Source of the DNA: PLA3 sp964592235
Lineage (GTDB): Bacteria > Planctomycetota > Phycisphaerae > UBA1845 > UTPLA1
DNA: 64,000 bases
NCBI GenBank assembly: GCA_964592235.1
Contig: CAZQCF010000013.1
Location: forward strand, 27,792-91,791
Reading direction: 5' to 3'
Below are positions 9,510-17,380 of the stretch, piece after piece. The notes beneath the pieces are model-generated. The model was not told the origin of the DNA, searched no databases, and was given only the letters and a program-made list of their open reading frames with translations. The stretch's first letter is position 1; each line of letters opens with the position of its first letter. The position numbers were made by a program, and so were the translations under genes.

Positions 9510-9847
9510 GTGTTTACTACCCTCTCTGGTTGGTGTGGAATGGTAACTTGGGATCGGATTCTCCGGATCCCCGACCGCGCCTTTTTGACGCACGTCGCTC
9601 GAAAGTCCACGTTTTTCTCTTTCGAGCAGGGGAGCATAAGGGAACAAACCAGACAAGGGAAGCGCTGTGGGAGAAAAATTTTTGTGCCAGGTCACAATTC
9701 AGTAAAACTAAGTAAAATCACAACCCACCCCCGCGCCGGGCAGCACGCGTCCGCCGGGGTAGAATTACCCACTATTGCCTATTCTGTATTTCGTGTAACA
9801 ATCGATGCAATCGTCCCACATGAAACATAACGCAATCCGACCGATTC
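9510..9847. promoter_or_regulatory. Divergent intergenic region with inverted and direct repeats
   Basis: A 338-bp AT-richer gap between two divergent genes. It holds a perfect 9-bp inverted repeat, GCTCGAAAG at 9597-9605 and CTTTCGAGC at 9619-9627 with 13 bp between, and a direct repeat AGTAAAA at 9701-9707 and 9711-9717 (10-bp period, one helical turn). A TTGCCT at 9775-9780 could be a -35 for the right-hand gene, but no good -10 follows. Either repeat could bind the BlaI-like repressor; this is inference. Confidence 0.4.
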
Positions 9848-10378
9848 ATGACACGTTCGCACCGAAACGCGATTCTCACTGCGACCGACGCTCAATTGCT
9901 CGCTCAATGCGAGGTCGATACCTATCGCGCCAGCGGTCCGGGTGGACAAAAACGCAATAAGACCAGCTCCGCCGTAAGGCTTCGGCACCTAGAATCCGGC
10001 CAGATCGTCATCGCCGAGGAGAGCCGGTCACAACATGAGAATAAAGCTCGTGCCCTGCGAAGGTTACGACTCGCCCTGGCACTCAACCACCGTTGCAAGC
10101 CATCGACCGATAACGCGCTGGAGACGATCCGCCAGTTTGTAACAAGCGCGGGGAGAATTGAAATCAGCGCGCGAAACGATCATTTCCCGCTTTTCGTCGC
10201 CGATGTCCTCGACCTCGTCGCCGCCACAAACGGTCAAATGCGCGAAACCGCCCAGATTCTGGGAATTTCAACCAGCCAGTTGTCGCGGTTCCTAACCTCT
10301 CATGCGAAGATTCTAACTGCGGTGAACGATCTTCGAAAAGCAGCCAATCTGCCGCCGCTTAGACCCTCCACGGACTAA
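9848..10378 (+). CDS. Release-factor-like GGQ protein with helical C-terminal module
   Basis: Residues about 20-80 are an RF-1 catalytic-type domain: YRASGPGGQKRNKTSSAVRL, with the GGQ (residues 32-34) that in release factors triggers peptidyl-tRNA hydrolysis, then SRSQHENKARALRRL. No codon-recognition domain is present, so it resembles ArfB (YaeJ) or PrfH-like rescue factors rather than RF1/RF2. The ArfB-type basic tail is replaced by residues 115-176, which contain MRETAQILGISTSQLSRFL, a helix-turn-helix-like pattern, and KAANLPPLRPS. Such proteins are commonly labelled 'peptide chain release factor-like'. The C-terminal part may recognise a ribosome state or nucleic acid. No Shine-Dalgarno is seen at the ATG. 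Confidence 0.8.
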   Translation: MTRSHRNAILTATDAQLLAQCEVDTYRASGPGGQKRNKTSSAVRLRHLESGQIVIAEESRSQHENKARALRRLRLALALNHRCKPSTDNALETIRQFVTSAGRIEISARNDHFPLFVADVLDLVAATNGQMRETAQILGISTSQLSRFLTSHAKILTAVNDLRKAANLPPLRPSTD

Positions 10379-10402
10379 CCTCGCAAGGTCCTGGGCGACG
10401 GT

Positions 10403-11461
10403 TCAAAATCCCTCGGGCAGCGCGAAGTCCGCCACAAACACCTGGCTGCGCCCGCTTGGGCCGCGCTGGCTGGTCCACATCATCTTCGAGCCATCGGAAT
10501 TGAAAACCGGCAATCCATCGAACCGCGCTCGATAGGTCACGCGCTGCTGCCGTCCCGTCTCGATATTGAGCAGATAGACCTCGTAGTTGCGATGCCCATG
10601 CAGGCTCGTCGTGAACACGATCGATCGGCCGTTGGGATGCCAGAACGGCGCCCAGTTGACGACGCTGCTATGCGTCGTGAGCTGCCGCTCGTTGCTGCCA
10701 TCGGCGTTGATCACGAACAGCTGCAGATGGTCATCCTGCAAGCGGTCGGCGCGGAAGATCACGCACTGGCCGTCGGGCGAGAAGAAGGGCCCGCCGTCGT
10801 AACCGGGCTTGTTGGTCAGTTGCCGTACGTTCGAGCCGTCGGCGTTCATCACGTACAGATCGGGATTCCCGCCACGATCGGACGTAAAGACGATGTACTT
10901 GCCATCGTGGGAAAACGACGCTTCGGCATCGTAGCCGACCGTGGTCGTAAGCTGCCGGGGGTTATCGCCGTTCAGATCTGCCGCGAGGATGTCCATTCCG
11001 CCGGGCATGTTCCACGTGTAATTGCTGCCGGTGCGGTGGTAGAAGTTCGGATTCGGCAGCGAGGGGTTGAGATAACTTGATGCGTAGAGGATGCCGCCGC
11101 CGTCGGGGCGAAAGTAACCGCAGGTGCAGGCCCCGCCGGGCGGGCTGACGCGCCGAATCGTGTCGCGCTTCGCCGTGAACTGCTCCGTCAGTTCAAGCGT
11201 GTACATCTGGTACTCGCTCTCGCCGGGCGGATACGATTGAAAAATGATTCGCCGGCCGTCGGGTGAAAAATACGCCTCGCCCGAGTCGCCGATGTTCATC
11301 TGCTCGTCAGTGAGCTGGCGGATATTCGTGAGAATCTTCGCCTCGGCTTCGTCCCATTGCGCCTCCGGCGTCGCATCGACGAGAAGCTCGTAACCAGACG
11401 GGCCGCACCCGGCTGCCGCCGCGACGCAAAGAATACAAACAGTCAGGACTCGCATTCGCAT
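10403..11461 (-). CDS. TolB-like beta-propeller lipoprotein (PD40 repeats)
   Basis: Signal peptide with lipobox: VLTVCILCVAAAAGCGPS, acylated Cys near residue 19. The rest is a propeller of PD40/WD40-like repeats with the FSPDG, SHDGKYIVFTSDR and SDGSKM signatures spaced about 45 residues apart, each with 'NPDLYVMNADGSNVRQLT'-like strands. Family members bind partner proteins, as TolB does in the Tol-Pal system, but no tol or pal genes are nearby and many planctomycete homologues have unknown roles. ATG 11461 is used because AGAGGGGA lies 8 nt upstream. A TATACT -10-like hexamer is at 11488-11493 on the minus strand. Not part of an obvious operon. Confidence 0.8.
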   Translation of the reverse strand: MRMRVLTVCILCVAAAAGCGPSGYELLVDATPEAQWDEAEAKILTNIRQLTDEQMNIGDSGEAYFSPDGRRIIFQSYPPGESEYQMYTLELTEQFTAKRDTIRRVSPPGGACTCGYFRPDGGGILYASSYLNPSLPNPNFYHRTGSNYTWNMPGGMDILAADLNGDNPRQLTTTVGYDAEASFSHDGKYIVFTSDRGGNPDLYVMNADGSNVRQLTNKPGYDGGPFFSPDGQCVIFRADRLQDDHLQLFVINADGSNERQLTTHSSVVNWAPFWHPNGRSIVFTTSLHGHRNYEVYLLNIETGRQQRVTYRARFDGLPVFNSDGSKMMWTSQRGPSGRSQVFVADFALPEGF

Positions 11462-11625
11462 CAACCCATCCCCTCTGCCGGTGGGGCAGTATAGCCGGAC
11501 CGCGATTGAAATCGAACGCCGCGCCGACTAGACTAGCCCCCGCGAAGCAGGCTCATGGCACGCCTCTTGCCTGATTCCGCGGGCAATCATTCCGCGCACA
11601 GCGCGGCTAGGAAGTTGGCGGTCGC

Positions 11626-12459
11626 TTGGAAATCACTCTCTTGTGCATCGGCGACGTGGTCGGCCGACCGGGCCGGTCGGTTGTCTCGCAGGCCATTCCG
11701 CGCCTCGTGAAGGAGCGCGGCGTCGATTGCGTCATTGCGAACGTGGAAAATGCCGCAGCCGGGTCGGGCCTGACTGAAGTGCTCTACCACAAGTTCGTGC
11801 GCTACGGCGTACACCTGATGACCGTCGGCGATCACATCTACCGCCGCGCGGAGATTCTCCCCGTGCTGGAGCGCAGTGACCGAATCGTGCGGCCGGCGAA
11901 CTACCCCGCCGAATCGGTCGGGCACGAAGTAGCGATCTTTGATACGGCGAAAGGGCCGCGCGTCGCGGTGTTCTCGCTGATGGGCCGGCTCTTCATGAAA
12001 CCGCCCTGCGATTGCGCGTTTCACGCGGCCGATCGGGTGCTGGCTCGGATTCCGCCGGACGTGAAGATCACCGTGGTAGACATGCACGCCGAGGCGACAA
12101 GCGAGAAGGTCGCGATGGGGTGGCACCTCGCGGGGCGGGCCAGCGTCGTGTTCGGTACGCATACGCACGTGCCGACGGCCGACGAGCGAATTCTAAGCGG
12201 CGGCACGGCGTACATCACCGACCTGGGAATGAGCGGGCCGTATGACAGCGTGCTGGGCCGGCGGAAGGATCGCGTGATGCGATCCATGATCACGGGCCTG
12301 CCGTGTCCGTTCGACGTGGCGACGGGCGACGCGCGGATGTGCGGCATCCTCGTGAAAGTCGAAGCCGAGACGGGCAAGGCGACGCACATCGAGCGCGTCT
12401 GCATTCACGGCCCCGAGGGCGCGCATCTCGAACCGGAAGAAGGCGACGAGCGGGATTGA
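11626..12459 (+). CDS. YmdB-family metallophosphoesterase (TIGR00282)
   Basis: Matches the YmdB family throughout: LCIGDVVGRPGRSVVSQAIP at the N-terminus, NVENAAAGSGLTE, DMHAEATSEKVAMGWHLAG, FGTHTHVPTADERILSGG and ITDLGMSGPYDSVLG. The Bacillus enzyme is a 2',3'-cyclic-nucleotide phosphodiesterase acting in biofilm regulation. Start is a TTG with AGGAAG about 11 nt upstream; homologues begin at this point. One metal-site element differs: the usual GNH reads GDH here (VGDHIYRR), replacing the metal-bridging Asn by Asp. Stands alone; downstream is a repeat pair. Confidence 0.85.
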   Translation: MEITLLCIGDVVGRPGRSVVSQAIPRLVKERGVDCVIANVENAAAGSGLTEVLYHKFVRYGVHLMTVGDHIYRRAEILPVLERSDRIVRPANYPAESVGHEVAIFDTAKGPRVAVFSLMGRLFMKPPCDCAFHAADRVLARIPPDVKITVVDMHAEATSEKVAMGWHLAGRASVVFGTHTHVPTADERILSGGTAYITDLGMSGPYDSVLGRRKDRVMRSMITGLPCPFDVATGDARMCGILVKVEAETGKATHIERVCIHGPEGAHLEPEEGDERD

Positions 12460-12503
12460 TGGCGTGATTCCGTTCGACCGGAGGCTCTTGTTACATCACA
12501 GCT

Positions 12504-12599
12504 CCCTCTCCCTTCAAGGGAGAGGGCCGGGGTGAGGGTGCACACTCCGCCAATTCCGAATTCTCCCTCTCACCCAACCTCTCCCCCAAGGGGGAGAGG
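12504..12599. repeat. Pair of REP-like palindromes in opposite orientation (BIME-like)
   Basis: Two hairpin repeats face each other. The first has arms CCCTCTCCCTT (12504-12514) and AAGGGAGAGGG (12516-12526), followed by a GGGGTGAGGG tail. The second, in reverse orientation, has CCTCTCCCCC (12578-12587) and GGGGGAGAGG (12590-12599), preceded by the complementary CCCTCTCACCC. The unit therefore resembles a bacterial interspersed mosaic element. It lies between the convergent ymdB-like and VanZ genes, where it could also end transcription, and it overlaps the end of the VanZ gene. Confidence 0.7.
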
Positions 12600-13076
12600 A
12601 GCGTTGAAATCCGCGCGTGCGATCATCGCGCGCGTCAACAGCCGCGCCGCTGACACGGCAATCAGCGCCCCCAGCGCGCCCGCCAAGCCCCCGATGCTGT
12701 TCATGCACACGTCGCTCACACCGGGAAAGCGGCCCGGCACGAACACCTGCGCCCACTCGATGGCGACGCTCAATAGCGCGCCCAGCGTTGCGGCAAGCGG
12801 CAATGCGAAGCCTCGCCGAACGACCAGCGCCGCCGACGCCCAGAGCGCTGCCCCGACTGGCACGAACAGCAGCAAGTTGTTCAACATGTCGCGCGGGTTC
12901 GACAAGTGCCAGCTGAAATAACGATATCCGTCTAAGAAAGACGCGACCGGCGGGCGGCGGTGGTAAGGCATGGGCCAGAGCGTGCAGACCAGCACGCCGG
13001 CGATGACCAGGGCCGTGAACAGGAAGACCCCCGGGCGCAGCGGCCTCAAATCGAAGGATTTTATTGACACAATCAA
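12570..13076 (-). CDS. VanZ-like membrane protein
   Basis: A 168-residue protein with about four membrane segments: FLFTALVIAGVLVCTLWPMP, the middle block DMLNNLLLFVPVGAALW, PLAATLGALLSVAIEWAQVF and GGLAGALGALIAVSAARLL. The motifs NLLLFVPVG, the IEWAQ Glu/Gln and DVCMNSIGGLAGAL are typical of VanZ (teicoplanin-resistance-associated family), whose role is mostly unknown. The last residues (PLPLGGEVG and the stop) are encoded by the REP-like repeat at 12578-12599, so the native C-terminus may have been replaced. Glycopeptide resistance is not implied: no vanA/vanH/vanX genes are near. Confidence 0.8.
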   Translation of the reverse strand: MIVSIKSFDLRPLRPGVFLFTALVIAGVLVCTLWPMPYHRRPPVASFLDGYRYFSWHLSNPRDMLNNLLLFVPVGAALWASAALVVRRGFALPLAATLGALLSVAIEWAQVFVPGRFPGVSDVCMNSIGGLAGALGALIAVSAARLLTRAMIARADFNAPLPLGGEVG

Positions 13077-13306
13077 CTCCCCTCACGAATGCGAACACAG
13101 CCGCTCGTCTGCCGGCGGCATCAATTCGCACCTGCCAGACCGCGCGTGCTACCTTGCGCAATACCGGACACTTGCTCAACGTTTCTCGCGGTTCTCCGAG
13201 CGCTGACCGCCTCAATTATGGGCTTGGCCCCAACTGCCGCGACCATGCCGACGTTGACGGCTTGTTGAGATACAAGCACATGATAAGCGATCAAACTCCC
13301 AAAGCG

Positions 13307-13435
13307 TTAAGTAGAACCGCAGAAAGTTTCGTTTGTTGCACAGGAATCAGAAAGTGTGGGACCGGCTAATAGCCGGTCCCACACAGGCTATTAGCCTGTG
13401 CCACACAACATGAAGGCTTGCTCGTTTCTACTTAG
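13307..13435. repeat. MITE-like unit with imperfect terminal inverted repeats and two inner hairpins
   Basis: Outer ends TTAAGTAGAA (13307-13316) and TTCTACTTAG (13426-13435) are inverted repeats, and partial similarity continues about 25 bp inward. Inside are a 15-bp hairpin, GTGTGGGACCGGCTA (13354-13368) with its complement at 13370-13384, and a 9-bp hairpin, CACAGGCTA (13382-13390) with its complement at 13392-13400. No coding potential is evident. The surrounding gap 13077-13622 contains nothing else I can support; a 70-residue minus-strand frame runs into the unit and is treated as spurious. Confidence 0.6.
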
Positions 13436-13622
13436 CACGGGCGGAATCATCCCGATTTCGGCGATTGAAAGAACCAGGCGGGATGGCCGCGGCTCCTCGG
13501 CGGCCAATTCGCGCGCGAAGTTCAGCAATGCGATCTCCCGTTGACCCGGCGAACTGAATCCGGGCCATGACTGGCCCGGCTCGGAGCCCTCGGCTGATGA
13601 CATATCCGCTTATCATACCGCC

Positions 13623-14150
13623 ATGTGCGAATTGATTCCCTACGACCGCCGATACGGCGACGGCGTCATTGCCGTCGTGCGGGCAGTGCACGATGAATAC
13701 GGCTTCTCGTGGGACGAGGCGGGGTATCACCGCGACTTGTACGAAGTCGATCGCGCGTACCTCCGCGCGGGCGGGGCATTCTGGGTGCTGGTCGACGGGC
13801 CGCGAGTGATCGGCTGCGTCGGCGTGACGGTACACGATGCCACCAACCCGGCACACGATCCGCAGGGCGACGTGACGGCGGAGTGGCCGGCGGGCTTTCG
13901 CTACTGCGAGTTGCATCGGTTGTATCTGGACAGCGCGTACCGCGGCCGAAAGCTGGGGCGGAAGATGCTCGACGCGGCGATGGAGTTCGGCCGGGCGCAC
14001 GGCTGCACGCGCATGGTCGCGTGGAGCGATGTGAAGTTGCCGCATGCGCACCGGATGTACCTCGACGCGGGCTTCGTGCAATGCGGCTCGCGAATCTGCG
14101 ATGATCCGGACAAGGCGACGGAGTACGGGTTCTGGAAGGAGCCGTTGTGA
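13623..14150 (+). CDS. GNAT-family N-acetyltransferase
   Basis: Single GNAT domain of 175 residues. Motif A is visible as ELHRLYLDSAYRGRKLGRKM (acetyl-CoA pyrophosphate loop RGRKLG around residues 104-109), followed by the helix LDAAMEFGRAHGCTRMVAW and motif B HRMYLDAGFVQCGSR. It would transfer an acetyl group from acetyl-CoA to an amine; substrate unknown. A TATCAT -10-like hexamer at 13611-13616 ends 6 nt before the ATG and there is no Shine-Dalgarno, so the mRNA may be leaderless. A short tandem repeat begins 8 bp after the stop. Confidence 0.85.
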   Translation: MCELIPYDRRYGDGVIAVVRAVHDEYGFSWDEAGYHRDLYEVDRAYLRAGGAFWVLVDGPRVIGCVGVTVHDATNPAHDPQGDVTAEWPAGFRYCELHRLYLDSAYRGRKLGRKMLDAAMEFGRAHGCTRMVAWSDVKLPHAHRMYLDAGFVQCGSRICDDPDKATEYGFWKEPL

Positions 14151-14158
14151 GCAGGAAG

Positions 14159-14205
14159 CAGTGGTTAGTGGGCAGTGATCAGTGGTCAGTAGTCACTGGG
14201 CAGTA
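14159..14205. repeat. Degenerate short tandem repeat (CAGTGGT-like units)
   Basis: Permuted units of about 7-8 bp such as CAGTGGT, CAGTGGG and CAGTAG fill the stretch just downstream of the GNAT gene. The same kind of sequence recurs at 26034-26073 after the CDGSH gene. No function is apparent. Confidence 0.6.
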
Positions 14206-14235
14206 ACGATGAAACGGTGATGGGCCGGTAGCGTC

Positions 14236-15963
14236 ATGAGCAAGTCACGTCGAAAGCCGGGTCGCGAAACGTTTAATCCCCGTCGTGCGCGCGGGGCGGA
14301 CGCGAGCGAGGATGCCGGGCTGTTCGGCCAGCCGCTCGACGCGCCATCCGGCCAAAGCGCGCCCAACGAAGCCTTGCCTGACCGAGCCCCGAGCGCCAGC
14401 GAGCTGGCACCAGGTGCCATCCCGAACAGGCAACCACCCGGTCCGGCGATTCCCGCCGACGGGACGCAGGGTGGCGACGCGCCTGCAAGCGCCCCGCTAA
14501 CAGTTTCGCAGGTGACGCGGCTCATCAAGGGCGCGATCAACACGGCCTTTGCCGGCACGATCCATGTTGTCGGCGAGTTGTCGAACGTATCGCGCGGCGG
14601 CGCGGGCGGCCACTACTACCTCACGCTCAAAGACGCCGCCAGCGAGCTGCGCAGCGTGATGTGGCGTGCGGACGCGTCGCGCGTGAAGTTCAAGCTCGAA
14701 GACGGCATGGAAGTGATTGCTTCGGGCACGATCGACGTGTACGAGCCGCGCGGGCAGGTGCAGTTTTACATTCGTCGTCTTGAGCCGCGCGGCGTCGGCG
14801 CCCTCGAACTCGCGTTCCGACAACTCAAAGAGCGACTCCAGCGCGAGGGATTGTTTGATCCGGCGCAGAAGAAACCGCTTCCCCGACTGCCGCGCCGCAT
14901 CGCCGTCGTCACAAGCCTCACCGGCGCAGCCCTGCACGACATTCTCACGACGCTTTCCCGGCGCTTTCCCGCCGTCGACGTCCTCGTCTTCGGCGTGCGC
15001 GTACAGGGCGAGGGGGCGGCCGCCGAAATCGCCGATGCCATCGCCCGGCTGAATCGTTCGGCGGCGGACCTGGGCGGCATTGATGTGATGATCGTCGGTC
15101 GCGGCGGCGGATCGCTGGAAGACCTCTGGGCGTTCAACGAGGAGCTCGTCGCCCGCGCCATCTTCGCCAGCCGTATTCCCATCGTCAGCGCGGTCGGGCA
15201 CGAGGTCGATTTCACGATCGCCGATTTCGTCGCCGACGTGCGCGCGCCGACGCCGACGGCCGCGGCGGAACTTGTCGTGCCGGTGCGCGCGGAACTGCTG
15301 GCGGGCGTGAGCGACACGGCGGCTCGGCTGGACCGCGCGGTGCTGCAATACCTGGAGCGCTGCCGATCCCGGCTGGCGCTGGCCGAGCGGTGTGAGTGGT
15401 TTCGTGATCCGGTCAGCCGCATTCATCAGCGGGCGCAACAGCTCGATGAGGCGATGAGCCGGTTGCATCTGGCGAAGAATCGCTATCTCGACTCGCGTCG
15501 ATCACAGGTGCATCGCCTGGAAGTGCGGCTGACGCGCGTGCAGCCCGCGGCGCAGCTGGCTGCCCGGCGCGAGGCGCTCGGCGCGACGGCGCATCGCCTG
15601 CGCCTGGCCATCGAGCGACTTCATCGAACGCGTGAGCGGCGGATGCGCGACGCGGCGGCGCGCCTGGCTGCGTGCGGTTTGCAACAGGTCGTGGCGCGGG
15701 AGCGATCGGTCGCGCGACAGGTGGAGACGCGGCTGTCCGTCGGGCTGATGCAACTGCTCGAACGACGCCGCGATGCGCTGGGCGCGATGGAGAAGCGACT
15801 GCTGGCCGCAAGCCACGAGAGCATTCTGCGGCGCGGGTTCTCGCTGACGCGCCGCGCGGCTGACGGATCGCTCATTCGTTCGGCGGGGGATGTGCAACCG
15901 GCGGAGATAGTCGAAACCCAGACGGCCGAGGGCACGTTCCGAAGCCGGGTCACCGACGACTAG
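14236..15963 (+). CDS. xseA: Exodeoxyribonuclease VII large subunit
   Basis: XseA with its small subunit gene directly downstream; the complex degrades single-stranded DNA into oligonucleotides in repair. Residues about 90-190 are the OB-fold domain (VTRLIKGAINTAFAGTIHVV, GELSNVSRGGAGGHYYLTLK), then the catalytic domain (PRRIAVVTSLTGAALHDIL, VMIVGRGGGSLEDLWAFNEE, IVSAVGHEVDFTIADFVADV, RAPTPTAAAE) and a long helical C-terminal region. About 85 residues rich in Pro, Ala and Arg precede the OB fold, which most homologues lack, so the true start could be internal, but no better start is seen. First gene of xseA-xseB-ispA-dxs. Confidence 0.95.
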   Translation: MSKSRRKPGRETFNPRRARGADASEDAGLFGQPLDAPSGQSAPNEALPDRAPSASELAPGAIPNRQPPGPAIPADGTQGGDAPASAPLTVSQVTRLIKGAINTAFAGTIHVVGELSNVSRGGAGGHYYLTLKDAASELRSVMWRADASRVKFKLEDGMEVIASGTIDVYEPRGQVQFYIRRLEPRGVGALELAFRQLKERLQREGLFDPAQKKPLPRLPRRIAVVTSLTGAALHDILTTLSRRFPAVDVLVFGVRVQGEGAAAEIADAIARLNRSAADLGGIDVMIVGRGGGSLEDLWAFNEELVARAIFASRIPIVSAVGHEVDFTIADFVADVRAPTPTAAAELVVPVRAELLAGVSDTAARLDRAVLQYLERCRSRLALAERCEWFRDPVSRIHQRAQQLDEAMSRLHLAKNRYLDSRRSQVHRLEVRLTRVQPAAQLAARREALGATAHRLRLAIERLHRTRERRMRDAAARLAACGLQQVVARERSVARQVETRLSVGLMQLLERRRDALGAMEKRLLAASHESILRRGFSLTRRAADGSLIRSAGDVQPAEIVETQTAEGTFRSRVTDD

Positions 15964-16019
15964 GCGTGCCCGACTTGGCGCGCCGCGCGAGCTGGGTCAA
16001 CATGGGGCGGGAGCAAGGC

Positions 16020-16250
16020 ATGGCGGAACCACAATCGACAACACCGAGTTTTGAACAGGCGATGGCCCGCCTGGAGAAAATCGTCGAGGCAATCGAGCAG
16101 GGGCGGATCAGCCTGGAAGACGCCATCAAGCAGTACGAAGAAGGCATGGCGCTGATCCGCCAGTGCCGCGATGTGCTCGCAGGAGCGGAGCTGAAGATCC
16201 AGCAATTGCAGGCGCAGGGGGCCGATCGCGCGGGACCGGCGGCCGGGTAA
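16020..16250 (+). CDS. xseB: Exodeoxyribonuclease VII small subunit
   Basis: A 76-residue helical protein with the XseB signature: SFEQAMARLEKIVEAIEQGR followed by LEDAIKQYEEGMALIRQC. Several XseB copies bind the coiled coil of XseA. ATG 16020 is preferred over the GTG at 15966 because GGGAG lies about 7 nt upstream and homology starts here. It begins 56 bp after xseA. Confidence 0.95.
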   Translation: MAEPQSTTPSFEQAMARLEKIVEAIEQGRISLEDAIKQYEEGMALIRQCRDVLAGAELKIQQLQAQGADRAGPAAG

Positions 16251-16315
16251 GTACGGCCATGCTGGGCGCTGTGTCGCGCAGGCCGGCCCGTGTTCGACGG
16301 GGCGCGATCTTCGAC

Positions 16316-16321
16316 TACAAT
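16316..16321 (+). promoter_or_regulatory. Possible -10 element for a near-leaderless ispA transcript
   Basis: TACAAT ends 9 nt before the ispA ATG at 16331. A weak -35 (TTCGAC) sits 17 bp further upstream. No Shine-Dalgarno lies before the ATG, so initiation here would give an mRNA with a leader of only a few nucleotides. Confidence 0.35.
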
Positions 16322-16330
16322 GTTTCATCT

Positions 16331-17344
16331 ATGAGACCCGCCGACTCCGGTGCCCAGGCGACCGACGCCGATTCCGACTCGTCTGGTGTGCTCTCACAAC
16401 CAGATACCCCGCCTTCGGGCCCGGAAGGCTCGTCGGAATCGACGGACATTCGGCAACAACTGGCCGCGACCGCGAAGGACATCGATCGCGCGATCGGCCT
16501 TGTCTTCGACAAATATCTTAATATCCCGGCAGATGACGAGTCGACTCGGTCGGCCGCGCTTCTCAAGGCCATGCGGTACAGCCTCGACGCCGGCGGCAAG
16601 CGCCTGCGCCCCGCGCTCGTGCTGTGGAGCTGCGAAGCCTGCGGCGGAGCGCGCTTCGACGCGATGCCCGCGGCCGTGGCCATCGAATTCGTCCATACGT
16701 TCAGCCTGATTCACGACGATCTGCCGGCGCTGGACAACGATGACCTGCGACGTGGCCGGCCGACCAATCACCGTGTGTTTGGCGAGGCGACGGCGATCCT
16801 CGCAGGCGATGGCCTGCTCGCGCTGGCGTTCGAGACGATCGCGCGCGGCGTAAGTGATGCACGAATCGCGGCGGAGCAGGTCGCCGAATTGGCGAGCGCA
16901 ACCGGTGCGATCGGCATGATCGGCGGCGAGGCCCTCGACCTGGAAGGTGAGCGGCAACCCCCGAGTGAGCCGCTTTCGACTACAATCTCCCGAATGAAGA
17001 CCGCGCGGTTGATCGAGTCGGCGAGCCGGCTCGGGGCCATCGCGGCTCGTGCATCAGCCGCGCAGCGCGATGCGTTGGGTCGATACGGCCGAGCCACGGG
17101 CATGGCGTTCCAGATCGCGGATGATTTATTGGACGCATCGGGCGACGGCGAGCGGCTGGGCAAGCGTGTGCAGAAAGACGCCGACGCCGGCAAACAAACG
17201 CTCGTGCGGGCCGTAGGGATGGAGGCGGCGCGCGAGGCGGCCCGGCGGTTTGCCGGCGAGGCATCGGCGGCGGCCGCGGAGTTGGGAACAGGCGGCGAAC
17301 GATTGGCCGCGCTGGCTGATTATGTAATCTGTCGCGATTCGTAA
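16331..17344 (+). CDS. ispA: Polyprenyl (farnesyl/geranylgeranyl) diphosphate synthase
   Basis: Class I trans-prenyltransferase condensing isopentenyl diphosphate with allylic diphosphates. Visible: GGKRLRPALVL, the first Asp-rich motif in FVHTFSLIHDDLPALDNDDL followed by RRGRPTNH, the catalytic GEALDLEGE region, MKTARLIE and the second Asp-rich motif FQIADDLLDASGD. About 337 residues, with a 60-residue acidic N-terminal extension relative to typical homologues (~295). The two small residues before DDLPALDND fit a short-chain product (C15-C20), but product length is inference. Start ATG 16331 has a -10-like TACAAT just upstream and no ribosome site. Next to dxs, so both steps feed isoprenoids. 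Confidence 0.9.
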   Translation: MRPADSGAQATDADSDSSGVLSQPDTPPSGPEGSSESTDIRQQLAATAKDIDRAIGLVFDKYLNIPADDESTRSAALLKAMRYSLDAGGKRLRPALVLWSCEACGGARFDAMPAAVAIEFVHTFSLIHDDLPALDNDDLRRGRPTNHRVFGEATAILAGDGLLALAFETIARGVSDARIAAEQVAELASATGAIGMIGGEALDLEGERQPPSEPLSTTISRMKTARLIESASRLGAIAARASAAQRDALGRYGRATGMAFQIADDLLDASGDGERLGKRVQKDADAGKQTLVRAVGMEAAREAARRFAGEASAAAAELGTGGERLAALADYVICRDS

Positions 17345-17380
17345 GGAGGCGGATCGCGCCCGTGGAGACTCAAGGAACGA

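Noticed and set aside
12570..13076. Vancomycin resistance from VanZ
   Set aside because: VanZ family membership alone does not give resistance and no van cluster is present.
13391..13603. 70-residue minus-strand frame
   Set aside because: No ribosome site, no recognisable domain, and its end runs through the inverted-repeat unit.
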